A DNA stretch of 64,000 bases from Gerris lacustris (taxonomy: Eukaryota > Arthropoda > Insecta > Hemiptera > Gerridae). The DNA lies in the NCBI GenBank assembly GCA_951217055.1, contig OX578276.1, forward strand, positions 31,333,505 through 31,397,504, given 5' to 3'. Of the stretch, positions 10,396 through 20,258 are shown one piece after another; within the stretch, counting starts at the first letter, position 1, and each line of letters begins with the position of its first letter. Made by a program: the position numbers and the translations under genes. Below the pieces are notes generated by a model. That model saw only the letters and a list, made by a program, of their open reading frames with translations. It ran no database searches and had not been told where the DNA came from.

Positions 10396-10535
10396 CATTA
10401 GGAAATTAATATATTTTAGATTCTCTGAATGCTTGTAAATTCTTCGTTTTTATGGCAACACGGCGGGCCTCATAAAATCGGCTCGCGGGCCGGACCCGGC
10501 CCGCGGGCCGTAGGTTGGGCACCCCTGACTTAGAC

Positions 10536-13151
10536 TATAAACTGAAAAAGATTTTTGAGAAAGGAGCTATTAAATCTATTATTTGGCAAATAAAACGTAA
10601 TGTTATTCAACAATGTAAAACGATAGCTAAGAAATCTTATTTATATTATCACATGAACAACAACTGTTTTCCACCACATCTCATCAACAATATGAAACGC
10701 ATTACTAATATGTTCGATGATAAATTTTTTAAAACACACAACACGAATTTCTTCAACAACATGAGTAACAATATTTTAAAAACTGAAATTAAATTCACCC
10801 ACTGGAAAGAGAATCAATATCAAAGAAACAATGATAAACTTTGGAATCGTATCAGTGGCAGCGATTGTACTCAACTAACAGAATTAAAATCTATATTTAA
10901 AGACTTTCACAGTAAATACATAACTATCTTAAATAATAAACATTATGATAAAATTAATAAAAGAAATACAAATCATAATAAACAGACTTTTTATGACCCC
11001 AACCTCGCAGACTATTTAAATCTATTTAAACTAGGTTGGACCATTAATCATAGTGATATCGACATCCCTACCGGAATTTTAAATTTATTAAGTTTAGGAC
11101 CAAATTTCAGTGCCCCCGCAATTAACAATAACAAACACATCAATGACTTCATTGTTGACGTTGAACTTTTATTACTTAACTTAAACACCTCTGACAACCA
11201 TGTTAACGCACTTAGAAGCCACATCATTAATAAAATTATCACTTTCCAACAAAAGAATCACAATAGAAAATTCCCAAATGGAAGTTTGGAAAAACAAATC
11301 CTTAAAGATATTGCACTTACAAAACGTTTCCTTAAAAAATACCCACAACTAATTATTACCAAATCTGACAAAACTAACGCAACAGTTATCCTGGACAAAA
11401 ATACCTACGATAACAAAATGAACGATCTACTTAATGATAAAGCCACCTATAGATCACTGAGAACAGATCCTACCGAAAGAATAAAAAAAGATTACAAAAC
11501 AATTATAACTAAATTATTTAACAATAAATATATCGATAAACAAAAACGAGCCTCCCTTAATAATAATAATACATATTGCCCTAGAATTTACGGATTACCG
11601 AAAACACACAAAGCCCACCTCCCACTAAGACCTATAATCAGCCAAATCAACGCACCTTTAGAAAAATTCGCTAAATTCATGAACCCGTCACTTGACCATT
11701 TAAATAGAAATAATAATTATGATGTTACAAACTCACTTATACTAAAAGAAAAGCTAAGAGCCATTACAATTAATCCAGATGAAACGATGATTTCAATCGA
11801 CGTCACCTCACTTTTCACGAATGTCCCGCTTGACCTCTTTTACCAAATTGTCAGGAGCAATTGGGAATTCATTTTACCGCACACACCCATCAAAGATAAA
11901 AACCTTTATATTGAATGCCTCAAGCTTATCCTAAACAATGGCACTTTCAAATTTAATGATAAATTTCACTCTCAGAAACATGGAATACCGATGGGGGGGG
12001 GGGGCATGTCCGTTAACGTTAGCGGGATTGTCCTAAACCATGTTCTAAACACCACCAATATATTTCCGATAAAACTCCTAGTTAAATACATAGACGACTT
12101 GTTCCTTATTATAAAAAACACAGAAATAGAACCCCTACTCAATCACTTAAACTACTTCCATCCCAGGCTAAAATTCACTATGGAAAATGAAATAAATAAT
12201 ACCCTTAACTACCTAGATATCACCATAATTAGAAACGTAAATGGCAAATTATCAACAAAATGGTACGAAAAAGATTGCAAAAGCAACAGGTTCTTAAATT
12301 ATAGATCCTATCATCCCAATCATCAAAAAACGAATGCCGTTAGCAACCTGATTAGGAAAGCTATATCTCTGACTGATCAATGCCATCTCAAATATATAAA
12401 AAATATAATATTTACAAAACTTAAAAACAATTTTTACCCCCTAAATTTAATTAAAAGAATGTGGTATAAACACACCAATCTTCAACTCAGCAACAATAGT
12501 AATGATACTAACACAATAGATAGAACGAAAACGAGACCCACCAAACATGTTAGTATGCCTTATATCAAAGGACTCTCGGACCAAGTACAAACCCTACTTA
12601 AAAAATTTGATTGCCCCGAAATAAGTTTAGGATATAAATCACTAAATAAAACAGAAAACTTTTTCCATAACTTAAAAGACCAAATTCCATTTGAAAACAC
12701 CATTGGTACCGTTTACGAGATCCCCTGCGGAGATTGCCACAAAACATATATAGGAGAAAGTAATCAATTAATAAAAAACAGAATTGAACAACACAAGTAC
12801 GACCAAAATAAAGGAAACTCCAATACTGCCCTGTCAAGCCACACCTTGGCCACTAAACATGAGTTCAGATTTGATGAAACTAAAATCATAGGGAGAGAGC
12901 AGAAAACTAACAGGAGGAAAATGATGGAAGCCCTCAACATAGCCATTAAACTGGATACAACTGTTAATATAAAAACAGACTCCCGCTCCCTTAACAAGTA
13001 TTATAGTGGAATATACTATGATGAGTCAAATCAAGTTCCCGCCCGACAGTACAGACCTTATGATTACCACTTGATATTCTGTGTCATTGGTACCTTGTTA
13101 TCCACATACTTAATTTTATTAAATTACCAATTTTGTTTTTTACTAACATGA
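10536..13151 (+). CDS. Penelope-like reverse transcriptase with GIY-YIG endonuclease
   Basis: The open frame has 871 codons after the insertion point. Counting from its first residue (Tyr), RT motifs are KSDKTNATVILDK (about 276), YGLPKTHK (352), SIDVTSLFTNVP with the first catalytic Asp (420), GIPMG (483) and YIDD with the catalytic Asp pair (518-521). A C-terminal GIY-YIG domain follows: VYEIPCGDC (726), YIGES (738), Arg in NRIEQH (749) and Glu in MMEALNI (about 798). The combination of RT and GIY-YIG defines canonical Penelope-like elements. A hydrophobic C-terminal tail of about 25 residues ends at the TGA 13149-13151. The frame can be read 21 bases further upstream, but those bases are hAT terminal repeat and target duplication. 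One oddity is a run of 12 G at 11993-12004 in the GIPMG motif, giving four Gly where a Ser-Pro is usual. Confidence 0.93.
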   Translation, partial: YKLKKIFEKGAIKSIIWQIKRNVIQQCKTIAKKSYLYYHMNNNCFPPHLINNMKRITNMFDDKFFKTHNTNFFNNMSNNILKTEIKFTHWKENQYQRNNDKLWNRISGSDCTQLTELKSIFKDFHSKYITILNNKHYDKINKRNTNHNKQTFYDPNLADYLNLFKLGWTINHSDIDIPTGILNLLSLGPNFSAPAINNNKHINDFIVDVELLLLNLNTSDNHVNALRSHIINKIITFQQKNHNRKFPNGSLEKQILKDIALTKRFLKKYPQLIITKSDKTNATVILDKNTYDNKMNDLLNDKATYRSLRTDPTERIKKDYKTIITKLFNNKYIDKQKRASLNNNNTYCPRIYGLPKTHKAHLPLRPIISQINAPLEKFAKFMNPSLDHLNRNNNYDVTNSLILKEKLRAITINPDETMISIDVTSLFTNVPLDLFYQIVRSNWEFILPHTPIKDKNLYIECLKLILNNGTFKFNDKFHSQKHGIPMGGGGMSVNVSGIVLNHVLNTTNIFPIKLLVKYIDDLFLIIKNTEIEPLLNHLNYFHPRLKFTMENEINNTLNYLDITIIRNVNGKLSTKWYEKDCKSNRFLNYRSYHPNHQKTNAVSNLIRKAISLTDQCHLKYIKNIIFTKLKNNFYPLNLIKRMWYKHTNLQLSNNSNDTNTIDRTKTRPTKHVSMPYIKGLSDQVQTLLKKFDCPEISLGYKSLNKTENFFHNLKDQIPFENTIGTVYEIPCGDCHKTYIGESNQLIKNRIEQHKYDQNKGNSNTALSSHTLATKHEFRFDETKIIGREQKTNRRKMMEALNIAIKLDTTVNIKTDSRSLNKYYSGIYYDESNQVPARQYRPYDYHLIFCVIGTLLSTYLILLNYQFCFLLT

Positions 13152-13228
13152 AATTGAACTTAATTAATGAATTTTATAAAACTTATCCACATAACAATGA
13201 CCCGTTTTAAATTATGTATATACCGGTC

Positions 13229-13263
13229 TGATAACAATTGTGATAAGGGAAGAATTGTTATCA
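13229..13263 (+). other. Perfect 11-bp stem in the Penelope 3' region
   Basis: TGATAACAATT is followed 13 bases later by its exact reverse complement AATTGTTATCA. It lies 80 bp after the ORF stop. A structured 3' UTR is plausible for template recognition by the element's own reverse transcriptase, but that is inference. Confidence 0.6.
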
Positions 13264-13616
13264 CTTCCAAAATTATGTTTTACTTAAGACTATCTGTGAT
13301 CAAAAATTTTAATTTTTAAATTCTAGGTATTTGTTACTAAATCGTTATTATCGTTTTTGTTATATGTCAGTTAGTGTTATTGTTACTAGTTTTTACCAGA
13401 ACTCGCATGTATTAGATTGGAGATGTAATTATGAATTTCTTGACGACGGAACTCTTAAATAGTTCCTAATACAATTTATTTAGTTTTGACTTCACTTATT
13501 ACCTCGATTGTGCAATTATAAGGTAAATTAATGTTTTACTTAACTTATCCTTCTGGTTACTGTTTATTGTTCTATATATTGTAGTTAAACTAATAAAATA
13601 TACGTAATTTTTAGGC

Positions 13617-13646
13617 TTGAAAATGGCCGGTCAGGCCGAAACGTTG
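13617..13646 (+). ncRNA. Hammerhead-like motif at the Penelope 3' end (degenerate)
   Basis: The order TTGAAAA-T-GGCC-GGTCA-GGCC-GAAAC matches the hammerhead core plan CUGANGA, stem II, GAAA. Stem II is a perfect 4-bp GGCC helix. Two core positions are altered (first C, and G8 to A) and one extra base sits before stem II. Hammerhead motifs are known in Penelope-like elements. The same layout is seen at 24421-24448 and 43617-43645. No clear stem III or stem I partner was found, so self-cleavage is doubtful. Confidence 0.45.
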
Positions 13647-13690
13647 CCGCAAAAAATGAATGGAGTAAATTAATTTAATTTATTTCCCAT

Positions 13691-13962
13691 GAACCCAAAA
13701 AGGATCCACTACTAAACTTAAAATTATATTTAGCATATTTCAAGCTAAACACAAAACAAATATTACAATAAACTAAACTGACTATCAATAATTATAATTT
13801 AATAAAAAATTAAATTAAAAAACCGAAGGCAAATAATTTTCGAGTTATGACGTCACAAATTACAAAAATGAATTTTTAGAAAGCGGATTAAGGGACACAA
13901 CCAAAGTTGGCTTCAGTGTTATCAGTGATCCTCCTTCTATATATATAGTATTATTCTAAGAA
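13691..13962. other. AT-rich DNA between the Penelope end and the right direct repeat
   Basis: No gene recognised. The stretch is A/T-rich with a GTTATGACGTCA block near 13845. It may be residual 3' flank of the Penelope insertion site. Confidence 0.4.
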
Positions 13963-14330
13963 TTTATAAGATTTGAAATGGTCAAATAAACAATAACACT
14001 TGTTAGATTAGGCTGTTAATACTATTCTGTCAAAATGTCAAAGATTCGTTTCTCGATTTTGCCTCGAGGTATGATTTTTCTGAAAATGTATGCCAAATTT
14101 CGTCAAAATCAGCCCCGTAGTTTAGGCTTCAGGCGTCTGCACAGAGAGACTATAGACAGACAGAAGCAGACAGACATTTTTTAAAAACCACTTTTTTGGA
14201 CTCAGGGGACCTCAAAACGAGTAAATTCATCAAAATCTCAAAAACGAATTTTCGTGCCATCACAATACTTTCTCTTTATATGAGAAAGTAAAAATGGGAG
14301 TAATTTTGACTCCAGGTTAGCGTTCTAGTG
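13963..14330 (+). repeat. Second, shortened copy of the piggyBac-like right half with the R2 tail
   Basis: Matches 5843-5930 and then 6470-6747, with about 540 bp missing between them, so most of R2 and its tRNA-like scrap are absent here. It ends with the same piggyBac right end and TTAA (14331-14334) as the left copy. The duplicated unit therefore included the piggyBac remnant. Confidence 0.8.
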
Positions 14331-15530
14331 TTAAAGTAAATGAAATAGGATGCGAGGAAGGTATGTGCCACACCTATTTGTCAGACTATTTTACTATGCT
14401 TTCTTTCAACTCTTAGGAAAGAATTAAAACAAAATATAGTTTTGCCACAAAATGATCTTAGTTACTATTTAAGTGGAAAAATAAAAGTTTTGCTCTTGCA
14501 GAAAACTGTGTTTGCTGAGAGGCCAAACTGCATCCTTCATGTGACACATTGATTTATTCATTATAAATGAATTTGCAGAAAAGAATCAGTGTCTTAATTT
14601 ATACCTTGTAACCATTTTAAATTTGTTCCAAGATACTATTTTACTTCCGAGCTTACCGAAGGTAACGGAAGCTATGTGATCGTTCTGAAGAGCGAAAATT
14701 TTATGTCAAACACGATTACAAATTACCAGTAAAATACATTTATATAATGCAGTTTATAATGTTCCAATGCATTTTAAGGCAGACCCAATTGTCAATGAAA
14801 AAACAAGGTTTAATTTTGTTTAAAACATCCAGTTAAGTATTTTTTTACAAAGGTAAATGCACTTGGTGTTCAGTAAAGCGAAACGTTTTTCCAAGGGAAA
14901 CAAAAAAAAAAATTAACTTTTTTTCTTTTATCAGTAATTGCAGGCAAGTTCATTAATCTTAATTTACATTGTTTGTAAGTTGTTTCTATTTAACTTTTTT
15001 GTTTTATTCTTTTTAAAAATATAAACTAATTAAAGTATTTGAAACTTTAAAAATAGTTCGTTTATAATTTATAATCAAGAGTTAGTTTATAATTTAAACA
15101 GAGCATTATCTATGATTCATACATGGTTTTGTATAGTTAACTGTCATGTCATCCTGACTTAACATTTGTATTTTGTATTTATTAAATCATTGCTGCCTAC
15201 CTATCATAGGATTAGACATGAAATCCACTTATTTCTATGATATGTAGATCTTACGTCTGGCGCTGCGAGACAAACCAAGAAGACAAGAATTATAATAACA
15301 TCAAAATCTTAAAGCATAAAGTGACAAATTTAGACATTTTAAATTTGAAACTTTTCAAAAAGAACTTGAAGAATGGGAAAATTATGAAGGCAGATTCCAA
15401 CGTCAAATTAAAATCTGTGGCATTACCCATGAAGAAAATATTAGAGATCTATTGCTGTCTAAAATTGGTGCCAGTGCATAAGAGATCTTAGCCGACCATT
15501 TTATACCAACCAAAAGTACGAGATCATTCC
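14331..15530 (+). repeat. Right copy of the long direct repeat
   Basis: Corresponds to 6748-8430, without the left copy's extra block of about 450 bp. Landmarks are the R1 hairpin at 14643-14700, a CAATGAAAAAACAAGGTTTA block, the CTGGCGCTGCGAGAC possible primer-binding site at about 15257, and the first part of gag. The 84-codon Met-initiated frame at 15237 is not the coding frame, because the Gag-like reading is in another frame. Confidence 0.7.
15323..15530 (+). pseudogene. gag: Ty3/gypsy-type Gag, first part, right copy
   Basis: Reads KELEEWENYEGRFQRQIKI, then a CGITHEENIRDL block, LLLSKIGASA, one stop (TAA), and ILADHFIPTKST. This copy keeps the Trp codon lost in the left copy. The order of blocks fits the N-terminal half of Ty3/gypsy Gag capsid. 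The reading breaks at 15530, where about 0.9 kb of foreign sequence intervenes before the second part of Gag resumes at about 16455. Confidence 0.7.
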
Positions 15531-16450
15531 TTATGTTCAATCATGCCAGTACTTCGAACATTGTATGCGCCAGTGGTGATTGATAGGTTCACTGAACTGC
15601 CGGATACTCAAAATTAAAAAAAAAATTATAAGAAGGTAAGGGAAATAAATAAAGTAGATCAAATCCAAAACTCATATAAATCCCCTTTTACTGATCTTAA
15701 AAAATAACATACATTCTGAATAAAGTAATGACAAATCAGAAAAGGTTTCACGAAATAAAATGACTCTTAACTACAATAATCGTTAAGTAAATTAAGTTAA
15801 TAATAAGAACGGTTTCGGATCTGCTGGTGAGTTTAATGTAAAATGAAAATACCTTGAGAAATAATGAAAAGATAGAGCAATGGAAATAGCAATATAAGTT
15901 TCAAGCCTGGTGAAGAAGAGATGTACTCCGGTCCTTCAGCACGGTTGTCCTCCTGCACGGTTCTGCAAGGTCCCTCTGCAATGCTGGGTGACCACTCTTT
16001 AGGTCCTGTGACACATTCCGACGGCCAAGGTATCGGCCTGGTGAAGGCGCGGTGACTGGTCACAGGTGAGTTATCGAACTCTTAAGTTGCCTGCAGCAAC
16101 GATGGGCGTGAGCTGGGCATATATGTATATATAGGAGCTCTGTCGGAAGCCAACTCACTATACTGCCTGCCGGCTAGCAGATAAGCTATATTTCATTGTT
16201 AGGATTAAAAGATTAGATAAGATAAAGGGGGGTAAAGAATAAAATAATAAGAAAGGCCGTGAAGTCCGGGGTCAAAGTTCCCTGAATGTCACTTTTAAAA
16301 CATAAGTAAATTATAATTATTATCTCTAATTATAAACCTAGGCTTATAAACAATAAAGGAATCTTCAATTCAATTGAAAACATACATAAATACTTATTAA
16401 ATTAAAATAAGATAAACAAATTCACTTCGGCGTGAACAAACATACTACAG
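15531..16450. other. Insertion within gag, possibly a solo LTR
   Basis: About 0.9 kb separates the two halves of a gag reading frame. It has a TATA-rich block (CATATATGTATATATAGG at about 16119-16137), a downstream GC-rich leader, and an AATAAAGG polyadenylation-like signal near 16350. That layout would suit an LTR, but I could not find matching TG/CA ends or a target duplication. The minus-strand frame at 15833-16063 shows no family resemblance. Confidence 0.35.
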
Positions 16451-16454
16451 GAAA

Positions 16455-16714
16455 GCATACTTTATTTTGGCTGAACGCGTAACATATTTGGTCGAAGGAT
16501 AAAGTACAATGAGGAATCTGTCACCCAATATATTAACGCCTTGAGAAGACATGCAGAGAAATGCAACTTCCAGAATTCGTTAGAAGAACGGTTGAGAGAT
16601 CAATTAATTTTAGGTATAAACAACAACGTATGGCAAATAGAATTATTAAAAATAAATCCGGATACTAACTGCTTACTATTACGAATTCAAAATTCAGCAT
16701 TAAAACTAGAATGA
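16455..16714 (+). pseudogene. gag: Ty3/gypsy-type Gag, second part
   Basis: Reads FGRRIKYNEE, then ESVTQYINALRRHAEKCNF, then LEERLRDQLILGINNN, and ends at a TGA (16712-16714). It matches the retrotransposon Gag pattern R-Q-x-ESV-x-Y-x-L-x-C-F followed by the L-RD-LV-GI block. One frameshift lies near 16485. It continues the Gag segment that stops at 15530. No zinc knuckle, protease or polymerase follows within the window, so the element is a fragment. Confidence 0.75.
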
Positions 16715-18019
16715 GCTGACGAAGTCCCCCCCCCCCCCAGATAAAAACTGAGAATAATACACAATATTTAACTAGTAAAATACACATGTCATGGCAGTTA
16801 ACTATACAACATTCCTCCCCTGCAATGGAGGCACAGAGTGGTGTCGGTTAGCATGTCGCCTTATTTGTTTAGTACTTCAAGTAAATAAGAAATTGGGCTT
16901 TTTACTTTAGTTATTATTCCTTCTTCCCGTATTTTAATTGTTAAGTATTTTGAGTTAATTAAATCATTGCTATCTTAGGATCAGATATGAGATCCACCAA
17001 ATAGAACATTAAGGTGCAAAAAAATATAATTAATGTATATGGTAATAGTTCAACAACCCCATGTAATTTTATCACTCTGTAAACCAGACAAGACATATCA
17101 CTTCCGAGTCTGCCAAGGTAGCGGAAGCATTATGTTCATTTTTATGAGGTGGAGATTTTTTCCCTTCTGAAATAAAAATTCTCCACATTTTCGTTTTAAA
17201 CCTTCCTGAAAAAATTTAGTTTTGTATGCTTGTCTGTCTGTGTGTCCATAAAATCCTTACTACTCGCCGCGCCACACGTATAAATTCCACAAATTTCATC
17301 CAATTTGATGAAAATTTCAGGGATTACTTGGGTTAGGCCCTAGATATTCCCTTCATGATTTTCATCGCTCGTATAGCTCAATAGTAGCCTCTGTGCCGGC
17401 TCGAACGTAAAATCCTCCAAAAATCAATTTCTCTCGACCTAACAGCCTGATTTCGCTCAAATTTGGAGGATAGTTAAGAATCAAACATATAACGAAGTCA
17501 TTTGAATTTCATCACGATTGGATAAGTCGTAGCCACTGCGCGTACGCAAACTCAATACCCTTGCCACAAGCATAATATCCAAAATTTTTATCTGATTTCG
17601 ATGAAATTTTTGGAGATTTTGTTGGTTATGCCCTACATGGTCCCGTATGAATGTCGTTGTAATTGGATTTATACATTTGCGTTAAAAATCCGCCTAACAT
17701 TAATTTCTCAGGGTCAAACGAACCGATTTTGCTCAGAATTGGTGAATAATTAAGGACCGACCAACAGATGATTACCAATTACTTTGACAGTCAATTTTAA
17801 TTGTGGTAATCCAGTTACTGCAACATCCTTACCCTATGACCTTTGACACATTATTATTAATATATCGTCCATATTTAATAATTCAATGATTCTATTGTTT
17901 GACACATTTAATCGTACGTTTTAAGCCAGCTTTATGCAATAGATTTGCTTCTAGTATCAAGTAAGTCAACTGCTCAGTTAAATAGCAAAAATATATTCTT
18001 TGAAAAAAAAAAACACCTT
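16715..18019. other. Repeat debris, no gene
   Basis: Includes a C-run (16727-16738), a decayed R1 hairpin end at about 17098-17130 (CTTCCGAG, then GGTAGCGGAAGC), and long stretches (17220-17780) with the phrases ATTTCATCCAATTTGATG and AATTTCTC that look like further interspersed repeats. No coding frame recognised. Confidence 0.5.
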
Positions 18020-18150
18020 TTGCTTTCTCATATAATATGTAAAAGGAGATTTTCACTTTTTGAGGTCCCCTGAGTCCAAAAAAACTAAGTTAGTGTCTAA
18101 CAGATCTTTTGCTGTCTGCATAGTCAGACCAGATGCGCAGAAAACACTTT
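18020..18150 (-). repeat. Repeat R2 tail fragment
   Basis: Shows the R2 tail in reverse: the TTTCTCATATAA hairpin side, then GAGGTCCCCTGAGTCC, then a decayed CAGAC block. It abuts the 5S-headed repeat. Confidence 0.65.
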
Positions 18151-18154
18151 ATTA

Positions 18155-18965
18155 GAAATATAAAAAATCGGGTACAGGGTACCTCGGAACTTTTCCTCAC
18201 TTTAGAGGCCATTAAAGTCGCCTCTCTCGCAGCAGGAGGAAGCAGCACTGGGCGTGGTCAGTACATGGATGGGTGACTGTTTTGAACTGAGTGATTTTTT
18301 TTATCATTTTAAAAAAAAACAAAAAAACATTCATTTTAATATATTTTATTTAATTAAGTATTTCAATTTTGGCGGTGTTTTGACAGATGTAAACAAACTT
18401 TGACGTCATCAAAATTATCACACAATCACACAAATAATTATATTCACTTATAACTCTTAAACTAATTAATGGAATTTCATCGGTTTTTTTTTTAAATTAT
18501 TCCTTAATTTTTTCCGGTTCCAACGATATGCTATATGTCAAAAACGTATTTATACTTTCAGTATTAACCGTCAAAGTTTCAAAATTCAAAAATTGATAAC
18601 TTCAAAATGGCGGCCGATATCAAGATGAAATTTTGTGGACTTGTTTGTCATACAGAGAGGTACATTCGTGCCAAATTTCAACTTAAACAGGACCATTTTC
18701 GGTTTCGGAAAAAGTTGATTTTCCTGGCGGCACCACTACAGGTAAGGACCGATTTTTCTGCTAAGTTTCAACTCTCTAAGTTAAATACCTTGGACGCTAC
18801 GATGATAACATACACACATACATATATACATACAGACGTCATGCTAAAAACCACTCAGGAGGTCGTAAAAACACCAAAAAGGATAATTCCGTTGAAACCC
18901 CGAAAAAAAATGTTCGGGTGAAAACAATACTTTTCCTATATACCTTCGGAGAAGGTGAAGAAAAA
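18155..18965 (+). repeat. Interspersed repeat with a 5S rRNA-like head, copy 1
   Basis: The head (about 18233-18295) reads AAGCAGCACTGGGCGTGG, then TCAGTACATGGATGGGTGAC. This closely follows the internal promoter part of 5S rRNA (AAGCAGCGTCGGGCC, then GTTAGTACTTGGATGG). It is preceded by a CGGGTACAGGGTACCTCGGA block. A body of about 600 bp follows, ending in GAAAACAATACTTTTCC and an imperfect hairpin before an A-rich tail. The second copy is at 54435-55790 on the other strand. The structure fits a SINE3-type (5S-derived) element or a longer repeat that captured one. The 104-codon frame at 18607 is not conserved in the second copy. Confidence 0.7.
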
Positions 18966-19086
18966 TAAAAATTATATTACTAAATGTGTGTCTATACAAT
19001 AGATATTTAACATTTTTCATTCATTAAATTGTATAATGTTGTGGCAAATGCAATCCATTAATCATTATGAATCAGGCATATAATAA

Positions 19087-20258
19087 TACTAGCTGAGTAC
19101 CCGTGATTCGCTACGGGGTGTTGTATTTTCAATTTAATGGATTTATTAACAACCATCAGGAAACATTTAAATTATTTTACAAAGCGAGAATATCTAGATT
19201 CTATCCCTCCCACTTATTTCTATACCCCCTCCCCTTTGATAAGATAATTTGCTAATATCCCAAATTAGTAATTCATTCCGACTAAATTTTTAAAAAGGAA
19301 AAGCAGTGGTATTTTCCTTCTGTACCCCCCCCCCCCCTCCCCGTGTCATTTTACATCCCTTGGTTGAAATTGGAATTATCTTTTATTAACACACATCTTT
19401 TACATCCAAAATAAGAGCTCTTTCTCAAGTATTAACTTCCTAACTTTAGGAGATTGGTCTGGGCTCAATTCCCCTTCTTTTCTTACTGTGCTCTTATGTT
19501 CCCCTTAGGGATAAAATTTTAGAAAATCTCTATTGGCAGTTATCAATATAATTTAGAAATTATTATACTACGTATACACTCGTAGATTTTATTTTAGAAT
19601 TTTAAAGAAGTGGTCATGATTTAGTTAGTAAAGGTTTAGGCACGGTAAGGCGTGATTTATTAATTATTGCCTTAATATCTAAAAATAAATCTAAATATTT
19701 TTTGACAGTGATAAAAGTAATTTCTTTAACAGTTCTTCCTACAGAAATTTCCACAAACCATAAAATATGGTCAGTAGTTTCTTCTGCAATTTTGGTTAAA
19801 TACATTTTTTATGAAAAATGAAATAAGAATTATGAAATCTATTTAGAAGACCCGTTCTCAGCTCCATATAAAGCTACCAAATCGTTTTATATCCTTTATC
19901 ACACACTCATAGACACTCTTCATTTATATAAGATGTAGTTATACACATTTTTCCAATTTTCCCCCTCCTAAATGAAAATATGACAAAACTGTACATAACA
20001 ACAATTACTGTACTTTAAAAGAGCTTTTCAACGATATGCATCATTAAAAGTATTCATTACTTTGACATTTGTACCCCGTACCCCTGGGTACAAAAATAAA
20101 AATTTCGCAAAATCCTTTCTTAGTGGATGCCTATGATATGAACCGAGTATATCCTCAAAATTTCAAGTCTCTCGGTTAAGCAGATTTTGCTGTGCGTTGA
20201 TTCTATGTCAGTCAGTCAGTCAGTCAATCAGGACATTGCCACTTATATTATAGATATG
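19087..20258 (+). repeat. Probable non-autonomous retroelement with an ACTAGCTGAGTACCCG start
   Basis: The stretch opens with ACTAGCTGAGTACCCGTGAT and a CGCTACGGGG block. It closes with a GTCA/GTCAG reiteration (20207-20228) and a TATATTATAGAT tail. This start-and-end layout (an ACTAGCT-x-CCCG start, a CAGTCAGT block and a TATA tail) is common in insect interspersed repeats often classed as RTE-derived. No other copy is visible here and no RT is encoded. The 63-codon frame inside it is not recognised. Confidence 0.45.

Larger units (their letters stand above)
8551..10527. mobile_element. hAT DNA transposon (deletion derivative), with a LINE nested in it
   Basis: The ends are perfect 15-bp inverted repeats, CAGGGGTGCCCAACC at the left and GGTTGGGCACCCCTG at the right. 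The element is flanked by the exact 8-bp duplication ACTTAGAC (8543-8550 and 10528-10535), the hallmark length for hAT elements. Near the right end it is GC-rich with CGGCCCGCGGGCCG, also familiar from hAT ends. The interior keeps only the C-terminal dimerisation domain of the transposase on the minus strand (10071-10395). A 5'-truncated LINE (8808-9887) is inserted inside it. Without the LINE and its extra target copy, about 840 bp remain. Confidence 0.95.
8431..13690 (+). mobile_element. Penelope-like retroelement, split by a hAT element
   Basis: The element holds one long ORF with a Penelope-type reverse transcriptase and a C-terminal GIY-YIG endonuclease. It is interrupted after codon 19 by a 1,977-bp hAT element. 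The 3' region has a perfect 11-bp stem at 13229-13263 and a hammerhead-like motif at 13617-13646 close to the probable 3' end. The 5' boundary is placed where the flanking direct repeats diverge (8430). The 3' boundary is an estimate after the motif. No target-site duplication was established. Without the hAT the element would be about 3.3 kb. Confidence 0.8.

Noticed and set aside
10515..10535. The Penelope ORF starting at 10515
   Set aside because: Those bases are the hAT terminal repeat and the duplicated target site, and the first codon is TTG. The original start is the ATG at 8494.
13617..13646. Calling an active hammerhead ribozyme at the Penelope end
   Set aside because: Two core positions are changed, an extra base precedes stem II, and no stem I/III partners were found. 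It is reported only as a motif.
15237..15491. 84-codon Met-initiated frame as a gene
   Set aside because: The Gag-like reading is in another frame of the same sequence and is the one with family resemblance.
18233..18295. A functional 5S rRNA gene
   Set aside because: Only part of the 3' half is similar, with mismatches. It is embedded in an interspersed repeat with a second copy at 55.7 kb.
18607..18921. 104-codon frame in the 5S-headed repeat
   Set aside because: Not open in the second copy at 54.5 kb, and it is composed of generic repeat phrases.
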